Source: Eubacterium limosum
GTDB taxonomy: Bacteria; Bacillota; Clostridia; Eubacteriales; Eubacteriaceae
Direction of reading: 5' to 3'
Length of the DNA stretch: 35,329 bases
Assembly: GCA_959020865.1 (NCBI GenBank)
Contig: CAUEUD010000008.1
Span: 1-35,329, forward strand
The position numbers and the translations under genes are program-made. This document shows, piece after piece, positions 8,357-14,362 of the stretch. Positions within the stretch are counted from its first letter, which is position 1. Every line of letters begins with the position of its first letter. The notes beneath the pieces were generated by a model. It worked only from the letters and a program-made list of their open reading frames with translations. It did no database searches and was not told the DNA's origin.

Positions 8357-8392
8357 AAAGAGGTGCGGTCTGTTTCAGACCGTACCTCTTTT
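8357..8392 (+). terminator. Rho-independent terminator of the methyltransferase operon
   Basis: AAAGAGGTGCGGTCTG (8357-8372), loop TTT, then CAGACCGTACCTCTTT from 8376, ending in TTTT. One mismatch in a 16-bp stem. It marks the 3' end of the AT-rich cluster. Confidence 0.9.
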
Positions 8393-8547
8393 CTGGTCTG
8401 CCTTCGACGAGATCGTGAATTTACCTAACGCCAGAATAATGGCCTGAACACCCGTCGGCACTGTGGGTGGGGACAAAAAAAGGAAGAAGGCGGGTCATGG
8501 GGGTGAAAACCTGAAACGGTTTAAAGCCCGGAAAAACGTTCAGGCAA

Positions 8548-8576
8548 TTGAATTGGCAGTGGGTACACGTTATAAT
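8548..8576 (+). promoter_or_regulatory. Sigma-A promoter of the HAD gene
   Basis: TTGAAT (8548-8553), 17-bp spacer, perfect TATAAT (8571-8576), 42 bp before the ATG. Confidence 0.8.
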
Positions 8577-8618
8577 GGTGGAGTTTGGAAGGATATTTTA
8601 CAACGGAAGGGAAAACGC

Positions 8619-9275
8619 ATGACAGAAGTAATCATTTTTGATATGGATGGCCTCATGTTTGATACGGAGACCATATCCATTCCCAGCTGGGTAAAGGCAG
8701 GCGAAATTCTGGGTTACCCCATTACAGAAGCCATGATCTTTGAGCTGTTCGGTATGAATCCGGTGGCGGTGAATGCCTACTGGAAGGAGCACTTCGGGGA
8801 CGATTTTGACTGCGGCGCAGCCATGAAGCTTCACCTCGATTATATGGAGGACTATGTGCGGGAAAACGGCGTGCCGCTGAAGCCGGGGCTGATCACGCTG
8901 CTGGATTTTTTAAAGGAGCAGGGCTACCTGTTTACCATCGCCTCGTCCACACAGCGCCCGATGATCAAGATGTACCTGGAGCGCGCTGAGATCGGCCACT
9001 ATTTCACCGACCAGATCGTGGGCGGCGACGAGATCACGAACGGCAAGCCCGCGCCGGATATTTATTTAAAGGCCGCCCAGAAGCTGGGGACAGCGCCGGA
9101 ACACTGCATGGTTTTTGAAGACTCTCTGGCAGGAATCGAGGCGGCCTGGCGGGCAGGTATGAAGCCGGTGATGGTGCCGGATAAGGTGCCGGCGGACGCC
9201 GTCACAGAGGAGCGGCTGTACGCTAAGCTAAAAACCCTGGACGAGGGGATTGAGCTGCTTATAAAAGAAAGCTGA
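8619..9275 (+). CDS. HAD-superfamily phosphatase (beta-phosphoglucomutase-like, subfamily IA)
   Basis: A 218-residue haloacid dehalogenase-type hydrolase. The nucleophile motif is FD8-M-D10-G, followed by a helical cap (about residues 16-80), motif II in IASSTQ (about 108-113), and motif III/IV as NGKPAPDIY with catalytic Lys and then FEDSLAGIEAA (acidic pair). Members dephosphorylate sugar phosphates or isomerise beta-glucose-1-phosphate; the substrate cannot be chosen from sequence. ATG 8619 is preferred over upstream in-frame codons because GGAAGGG lies just before it and the promoter (8548-8576) is downstream of those alternatives. Single-gene unit ending in a terminator shared with the convergent histidine phosphatase gene. 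Confidence 0.9.
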   Translation: MTEVIIFDMDGLMFDTETISIPSWVKAGEILGYPITEAMIFELFGMNPVAVNAYWKEHFGDDFDCGAAMKLHLDYMEDYVRENGVPLKPGLITLLDFLKEQGYLFTIASSTQRPMIKMYLERAEIGHYFTDQIVGGDEITNGKPAPDIYLKAAQKLGTAPEHCMVFEDSLAGIEAAWRAGMKPVMVPDKVPADAVTEERLYAKLKTLDEGIELLIKES

Positions 9276-9313
9276 GGGCAGGGTGTGAAACACACCCAGT
9301 CCTCAGCTTTTTT
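9268..9313. terminator. Bidirectional terminator between convergent phosphatase genes
   Basis: Outer arms AAAGCTGAGG (9268-9277) and CCTCAGCTTT (9301-9310), inner arms GGGTGTG and CACACCC around AAA, with a T run on each strand. The stop codons of both flanking genes lie inside the stem. Confidence 0.9.
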
Positions 9314-9965
9314 CCTTGGTGACTCTGAATTCTGGTGGCTGCTCGCATTTCAGATCATCGCTCAGGTGGCGGTCATCATTGATATACGCGATCTCAAGGT
9401 GATTGTCCGCGTCAAAGATAAATTTGCACACCGCAGTGTTGCGCAGAATCTGCTGCTCCATCTCCTCAAAGGGCAGGCCCTTCGCATACCATAGAAAGGT
9501 CTGAATAGCAAAACCGTGGGAAATACAGGCGATGGTCCTGCCGACATTTTCAGCCACAATGCGCGTGAGTGCGCTGGTAACCCGGTCGTAAACGTCGCGG
9601 GTACTCTCGCCGCCGGGGGCCTGAAAATTGGGAAGGTCGGTTTTGAAGGTTTCCATGAGTCCGGGAAACGCCTCGTCAATGACAGAAATCTTCTTGGCCT
9701 CCATGAGGCCGCCGTCCACCTCCACGATCCCCGGCTCTACCAGGATTGGGAGGTCCTTATCGCCCCGGAGGCCCTCGGCGGTCTGACGGGTGCGCTGCAG
9801 GGGCGTGCAGTATAAGACATCAACGTCAATGTCTTTAAAACGTTCGCCAAGTGCCTTGGCCTGCTTCAGGCCAAGATCGTTCAGGGGAAGGTCCAGAACA
9901 CCCTGAAAAATACCATTGGCGTTGGCGTCGGTGGTGCCGTGACGAATCAGATAAAGGGTTGTCAA
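9303..9965 (-). CDS. Histidine phosphatase family protein (GpmB/CobC-like)
   Basis: A 220-residue member of the phosphoglycerate mutase-like branch. The signature LIRHGTTDAN contains the phospho-accepting His9; Arg60 in PLQRTRQTA and His150 in ISHG complete the usual phosphate pocket. Family members include cofactor-dependent mutases, alpha-ribazole phosphatase and broad phosphatases; sequence does not decide between them. The start is TTG at 9965-9963, with GAGGTGA six nucleotides upstream on the - strand. Its own promoter (10000-10028) is divergent from that of murE. The last codons run into the terminator shared with the HAD gene. Confidence 0.88.
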   Translation of the reverse strand: MTTLYLIRHGTTDANANGIFQGVLDLPLNDLGLKQAKALGERFKDIDVDVLYCTPLQRTRQTAEGLRGDKDLPILVEPGIVEVDGGLMEAKKISVIDEAFPGLMETFKTDLPNFQAPGGESTRDVYDRVTSALTRIVAENVGRTIACISHGFAIQTFLWYAKGLPFEEMEQQILRNTAVCKFIFDADNHLEIAYINDDRHLSDDLKCEQPPEFRVTKEKS

Positions 9966-9999
9966 TTTTGTTCACCTCGTTGTTGTTTTGTCACTGTTT

Positions 10000-10028
10000 A
10001 TTATAACATATCCCCGAAAAAAGGTCAG
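10000..10028 (-). promoter_or_regulatory. Promoter of the histidine phosphatase gene
   Basis: On the - strand: CTGACC (10028-10023), 17-bp spacer, TATAAT (10005-10000). Confidence 0.65.
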
Positions 10029-10099
10029 CGTGGGCAGTGTGAGAAAAAAGCGCAAATGTAACTTAAGTGTATTATTTTTGTATCAAAACGGGCTTTTTC

Positions 10100-10128
10100 T
10101 GGACAATTCCGTAGAAGAACTGTATAAT
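10100..10128 (+). promoter_or_regulatory. Promoter of murE
   Basis: TGGACA (10100-10105), 17-bp spacer, TATAAT (10123-10128), 43 bp before the ATG at 10172. Confidence 0.8.
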
Positions 10129-10171
10129 TAATAAGTTAATCGAAAAAGAGAACAAATTGATCGAGGTACCC

Positions 10172-11653
10172 ATGAAACTAAATCGAATTTTGGAAGATCC
10201 GGAGATTGTAGAAGTACGGAACAACAATCCCGAGATCGATATTGAACATATTGCCTATAACTCCCAGAAGGTAGTCCCGAACAGCATGTTTGTGGCCATC
10301 AGGGGACTGAAAACCGACGGACATAAATACATTGGCGACGCCATCAGCCGGGGCGCAATTCTGGTAATCTATGAACACGATCTGGACGAATACCAGGATG
10401 ACATCATGTATGTCAAGGTAAAAAACGCCCGCCACATGCTGGGCACCATGTCCAGCCGTTTTTACGGCCATCCGTCAGAAGCGCTCTCCATTACCGGCGT
10501 GACCGGCACCAATGGAAAGACGACGATTACCCATATGCTCAAGAGCATTTTTCAAAAGGATGGACGCAAATGCGGCCTGATTGGCACCATCAACAATCAG
10601 ATCGGGGATGAAATCATCGATAATGCCGGACGTACCACGCCAGATTCGCTGGAGGTACAGGAGATCATTTCGGAAATGGTTGAAGCCGGCTGTCAGAACC
10701 TGGTGATGGAGGTCTCCTCTCACGCGCTGGATCTTGACCGCGTCAACGGTGTGGCCTTTGATTACGGCATTTTCTCCAACCTGACCCAGGACCACCTGGA
10801 TTACCACAAAACCTTTGAAAATTATTTTGAAGCCAAGGCCAAGCTGTTTACCTATACCTCCAAGGCCAACATCATCAACTGCGACGATGCGTGGGGTAAG
10901 AAGCTGTATGACCGCTGCGCTCAAAAGAAAGGGGTTGCCGTATACTCCTACGGATTGAATCCGGCATGTGATTTTTATGCCAGAGATATGAAATACAGCA
11001 TTGAGGGCACCCGTTACACGCTGGTGACCAAGGACGGCGAGGAAGAAATTCACCTCTCCATCCCCGGCGAGGTCATGGTCTACAACAGTATGGCCGCCAT
11101 TATCAATGCCCTGCTGGAAGGTATTTCCATCGAAGTCATCAAAGAAGCCCTGGCTTCCATGAGCGGGGTAGAGGGAAGGATGGAGCGTCTGGAACTGGAC
11201 ACCGATTTTGATATCATCATCGACTATGCCCACTCACCGGACTCTCTGGAACGCCTGTTAAAATCCGTGAGGACCATGTATGACGGCAAGGTTTATCTGG
11301 TCTTTGGCTGTAATGGGGACCGCGATAAAGAAAAACGCCCGATCATGGGACGGATCGCCGGCGAGTTTGCCGACCACGTCATCGTGACCTCAGACAATCC
11401 GGCCAGCGAGGACCCTCAGTCCATCATCGATACTGTGGCCGCGGCTGTGGCGGAAAAAACCGATGCCTGCGAGACGGTGCTGCGGCGCTGGGACGCCATC
11501 TACTATGCCGCTACCCTGCCAAAGGCGGGCGATGTGCTGGTGCTGGCCGGAAAGGGCCACGAAAAACAGGAGACCATGAAGGATGAAAACCTGTATTATA
11601 ACGAATGGGAAACCGCTGAGGAAGCCGTGAGACGGCTGAAGGCTGGAAAATAG
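10172..11653 (+). CDS. murE: UDP-N-acetylmuramoyl-dipeptide--amino acid ligase MurE
   Basis: A 493-residue Mur ligase that adds the third amino acid to UDP-MurNAc-L-Ala-D-Glu in the cytoplasm. Domains: N-terminal UDP-binding domain (about 1-100), ATPase domain with the P-loop GTNGKTT (112-118) and the EVSSHAL segment, and C-terminal ligase domain from about 345, where IIDYAHSPDSL begins. The third-residue pocket motif reads D408-N-P-A rather than D-N-P-R, which in characterised enzymes marks meso-diaminopimelate ligases, so the amino acid is probably not mDAP. ATG 10172 is preferred over an in-frame TTG at 10157 because GAGGT lies five to six bases before the ATG. Single-gene unit with its own promoter and terminator rather than part of a division/wall cluster. 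Confidence 0.9.
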   Translation: MKLNRILEDPEIVEVRNNNPEIDIEHIAYNSQKVVPNSMFVAIRGLKTDGHKYIGDAISRGAILVIYEHDLDEYQDDIMYVKVKNARHMLGTMSSRFYGHPSEALSITGVTGTNGKTTITHMLKSIFQKDGRKCGLIGTINNQIGDEIIDNAGRTTPDSLEVQEIISEMVEAGCQNLVMEVSSHALDLDRVNGVAFDYGIFSNLTQDHLDYHKTFENYFEAKAKLFTYTSKANIINCDDAWGKKLYDRCAQKKGVAVYSYGLNPACDFYARDMKYSIEGTRYTLVTKDGEEEIHLSIPGEVMVYNSMAAIINALLEGISIEVIKEALASMSGVEGRMERLELDTDFDIIIDYAHSPDSLERLLKSVRTMYDGKVYLVFGCNGDRDKEKRPIMGRIAGEFADHVIVTSDNPASEDPQSIIDTVAAAVAEKTDACETVLRRWDAIYYAATLPKAGDVLVLAGKGHEKQETMKDENLYYNEWETAEEAVRRLKAGK

Positions 11654-11657
11654 AAGT

Positions 11658-11693
11658 AAAAAAGCGCCGGAGCGGATGTCCCGGCGCTTTTTT
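11658..11693 (+). terminator. Rho-independent terminator of murE
   Basis: AAAAAGCGCCGG paired with CCGGCGCTTTTTT around a 10-nt loop, starting a few bases after the murE stop. Confidence 0.92.
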
Positions 11694-11702
11694 AATGGGT
11701 AG

Positions 11703-11730
11703 ATGACTTTTTCAGATAAAGTGTTATACT
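11703..11730 (+). promoter_or_regulatory. Promoter of the 4Fe-4S protein gene
   Basis: ATGACT (11703-11708), 16-bp spacer, TATACT (11725-11730). Confidence 0.6.
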
Positions 11731-11749
11731 GTTGTGAAAGTAAGGAGGA

Positions 11750-12559
11750 GTGAGAATAAAAGCTTATGTGACTGCGCTGATCGAAGACTATATCCGGGAA
11801 TATGAGAAGACGAGTGAAACAAAGTGGGGGAAGCCGCTGGTGGGCTTTGCCGACGCAGCGCACCCAATGCTCCCGGAGCTTCGGGTGGTAGCGGATAAAA
11901 ACCATGTGATGCCGCGGGAGGTTTTGGAAGACGCCACTGTAGTGGTCTGCTATTTTCTGCCCTTCACGCAGGAAACGGCTAAGACCAACATCAGAGATGG
12001 GCACGCGTCGCCAGACTGGGCCAGAGCCTACGAGGATACCAACGCGCTGTTCACCAGGCTGAACGCCCATCTCATCGAGCAGCTGGAGGCCAGAGGATAC
12101 CGGGCCGCTGTATCGCCGGAGGCCACAACCTTTGACCGGGAGGTGCTCATGAGCCGGTGGTCCCAGCGCCATATGGCCTGGCTTGCCGGAATGGGAACCT
12201 TTGGTCTTAACAACATGCTCATCACAGATGCGGGCTGCTGCGGGCGTTTCAGCACTGTGGTTACCAATCTGAATGTGACGCCGGGCGCGCCCCTTACAAC
12301 GGAAAACTGTCTGTACAAGCGTGAGGGAAAGTGCGGAGTATGCGTACGCCACTGTTTTTCAGGAGCCCTGACCACAGCGGGCTATGACCGGAAAAAATGC
12401 TTTGGCGTCTGCTCGGAAAACGCCGCGGTCTACAACGACTTCGGCAATTCCTACGCGGCCAATGCTGAGGGCGTGATCCTGGATACAGGCAGCGAGGTCT
12501 GTGGCAAGTGCCTGGTGGGCGTGCCGTGTGCCTTTGGGAAGCCGTTCCGGGAAGCATAA
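11750..12559 (+). CDS. 4Fe-4S double-cluster protein related to epoxyqueuosine reductase
   Basis: About 269 residues. The C-terminal third carries a ferredoxin-like cysteine set: C-x7-C-x2-C-x3-C (CLYKREGKCGVCVRHC), then a CFGVC and a CGKCLVGVPC group, enough for two 4Fe-4S clusters. The preceding region resembles the catalytic part of QueG, but the protein is shorter than QueG and lacks its C-terminal HEAT part, so a queuosine role is not claimed; similar proteins are common and uncharacterised in anaerobes. The start is uncertain. AAGGAGG (11742-11748) is only 1 nt from GTG 11750 and 19 nt from the in-frame GTG at 11768; an ATA at 11756 lies at the ideal distance. The gene converges on the diguanylate cyclase across a shared terminator. 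Confidence 0.75.
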   Translation: MRIKAYVTALIEDYIREYEKTSETKWGKPLVGFADAAHPMLPELRVVADKNHVMPREVLEDATVVVCYFLPFTQETAKTNIRDGHASPDWARAYEDTNALFTRLNAHLIEQLEARGYRAAVSPEATTFDREVLMSRWSQRHMAWLAGMGTFGLNNMLITDAGCCGRFSTVVTNLNVTPGAPLTTENCLYKREGKCGVCVRHCFSGALTTAGYDRKKCFGVCSENAAVYNDFGNSYAANAEGVILDTGSEVCGKCLVGVPCAFGKPFREA

Positions 12560-12593
12560 AGAGGTGGGGTGCGTTTTGCACCCCACCTCTTTT
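12558..12593. terminator. Bidirectional terminator, GAGGTGGGGTGC family
   Basis: Perfect 15-bp stem AAAGAGGTGGGGTGC (12558-12572) with its complement (12578-12592), loop GTTTT, T/A runs on both sides. Serves two convergent genes, overlapping the stop codons of both. Confidence 0.93.
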
Positions 12594-14244
12594 AGATCTC
12601 GGATGAATGACTTCGGGCTTTGCAGGCGTACATGGCCTGGTCGGCCCGGCGGATGAGCTCGTCGAGATCCCCCGGCGTGTGGACTGGGCCGCAGCTGTAG
12701 CCGCGGGCGATGTCCAGTCTCGGTGTATGGGCCTTATTATAGTTGTAAATGGAGGCGTCAAAGACTTCAAGACAGTTTTTGAGAACCTCAGGAGCCAGAT
12801 TTTCGGCAATAACGCAGAATTCGTCACCGCCGATCCGGTAGCAGGTGCCGCAGTCCTTAAAACTGGCGCAGATACAGCTGCCGCTGTCGATGATCAGGGT
12901 GTCGCCCACGCTGTGGCCCAGAGTATCGTTGGTGAGCTTCAGGTTGTTCAGGTCAAAGGAAACAATGGTCAGGCTCTCAATGGGCAGCGCGCTTCGGATG
13001 CACTCGAGATCCCGCTCGTAGGCGGTTCGGTTGGCCAGCTGGGTGGTGGAATCGGTGTAAGCCAGCTTTTTATAAATCTCGACATGGACAGCGTCCCGGA
13101 AAAGGTTGAGGCTGTCTTTTATGCTTGAGAGGCCGAGAATCGCGATAAATACCAGCAGACCGATTTTAAAGAAAAAGCTGTTGTCATTGTCCACAGGATT
13201 GTCATAAAAACGGACCAGGTCGATAATGCCCGCGACGCACAGCAGAAAAAAGGCAGCAAACAGTGTGTTGAAGCGTTTTTCATGGCATTTGACCCAGCTG
13301 TGCACCAGGCACCACAAGAACAGGAGGATCGCGCTGATGAGCAGAGCGTGCGTGATGATCAGGAGTTTGGGCAGATACAGAACGCTGACTGTGGACACGC
13401 AGAGATTGAGCAGAAAATTGGCCATCATCAGCAGGGTGATGATGTCGTAGGCCTTGTGATACCGCTTGTGGCTGCTCAGCTTGATGAATTGAAGGATGGG
13501 AACACTCATCAGCGTAAAGCTGTAAAAGGACAGGAGAACCCCCAGAGTGCTGTTAAATGGAAGAAACTGCAAAAAATTGGAATCCGTCAGAATCCACAGG
13601 GCGGCCAAAACCGAAAAGGTGCCAAGGCAGACAAAACGGTAGCGCCCGGTTTTTGGTCCGGCGAGAAAGCCTGAGACAACCAGAAGAAGGATCCCGATGA
13701 TTAGAATGATCAGTGACACAAGCAGGCTCCCGGTGTCCTGGTCCAGCTGGTCGAACAGCACTGCGGCGCGGCTGCCAAGGCTGATATTGCCCACAGACAT
13801 ACTGGCAGTGGGGTAGACTGATTCAAAAGTCAGGGTGACGGTTTTACCCCCGGAGCCTTTTGGAATGGAGACGACATGGGCGAGGCTGCCGAAGGCACTG
13901 TCAGCCGGAAGGTTGTAAACCTCGGTGCCGTCGATGGTTACCGTCAGAGACTGAAAGGCTGTCGGAATCCCCAGAACAGCGTCCTCAGGAAGGGCGTCGG
14001 GAAGAGTATTCGTCAGAGCAGCCCGGGTGGCGGGGAGTGAGGTTGGCAGGGTAATGTCGGAATCGGTTAAGTCCTCTTTGGTAATGGTCCAGCGAGTGTC
14101 GAGTGTGGTGACAGAGCCCGCCTCAAAGCGGTTATTGGCGTGGGGAAGCAGGTTTGACAGGAATAAAAGGACAGCGGTGCCCGTAACCAGCAAAATCAGG
14201 AACAGGGCAGGAATAAACTTACATTTCTTTTCCTTTATTGTCAC
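12592..14244 (-). CDS. Membrane-bound diguanylate cyclase (GGDEF)
   Basis: A 550-residue protein. One N-terminal membrane helix (about 11-31), an extracellular domain of about 150 residues, then about seven membrane helices (185-385), and a cytoplasmic GGDEF domain (about 400-545). This layout matches the 7TMR-DISM type of sensor. The active-site loop is intact (RIGGDEF, GGDEF at about 471-475), so synthesis of cyclic di-GMP is expected. The inhibitory I-site RxxD that usually lies just before GGDEF is absent, so product feedback through that site is unlikely. Start GTG at 14244 with AAGGAGA upstream on the - strand. Monocistronic, between its own upstream terminator (14311) and the shared one at 12558. 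Confidence 0.9.
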   Translation of the reverse strand: MTIKEKKCKFIPALFLILLVTGTAVLLFLSNLLPHANNRFEAGSVTTLDTRWTITKEDLTDSDITLPTSLPATRAALTNTLPDALPEDAVLGIPTAFQSLTVTIDGTEVYNLPADSAFGSLAHVVSIPKGSGGKTVTLTFESVYPTASMSVGNISLGSRAAVLFDQLDQDTGSLLVSLIILIIGILLLVVSGFLAGPKTGRYRFVCLGTFSVLAALWILTDSNFLQFLPFNSTLGVLLSFYSFTLMSVPILQFIKLSSHKRYHKAYDIITLLMMANFLLNLCVSTVSVLYLPKLLIITHALLISAILLFLWCLVHSWVKCHEKRFNTLFAAFFLLCVAGIIDLVRFYDNPVDNDNSFFFKIGLLVFIAILGLSSIKDSLNLFRDAVHVEIYKKLAYTDSTTQLANRTAYERDLECIRSALPIESLTIVSFDLNNLKLTNDTLGHSVGDTLIIDSGSCICASFKDCGTCYRIGGDEFCVIAENLAPEVLKNCLEVFDASIYNYNKAHTPRLDIARGYSCGPVHTPGDLDELIRRADQAMYACKARSHSSEI

Positions 14245-14310
14245 AGGTGCGTCTCCTTAATCATAAATAGTATAGTTATATTGTAGCATACTTTTGGAAA
14301 AAGAAAACAA

Positions 14311-14341
14311 AAAAAGGTGGGGCGCGTTTCGCGCCCCATCC
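14311..14341 (-). terminator. Terminator of the P-type ATPase gene
   Basis: On the - strand the 8-bp GC stem GGGGCGCG/CGCGCCCC around a 3-nt loop, extended by weaker pairs, followed by CCTTTTTTT. Related in sequence to the GGTGGGG terminators elsewhere in the window. Confidence 0.85.
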
Positions 14342-14362
14342 CAAAGCTACAGTCTGTCGGTT

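Noticed and set aside
8375..8492. Short open reading stretch on the - strand upstream of the HAD gene (about 39 codons, reading VPTGVQAIILALGKF in part)
   Set aside because: Protein-like composition, but no ATG, no ribosome binding site and its end lies inside the operon terminator; without a database search I cannot tell a gene remnant from chance.
8440..8550. Possible structured RNA: GCCTGAAC and GTTCAGGC enclose about 95 nt before the HAD gene
   Set aside because: Only one 8-bp helix is clear, the interior does not fold into a recognisable class, and the HAD promoter lies after it rather than before, so it would not be in that message.
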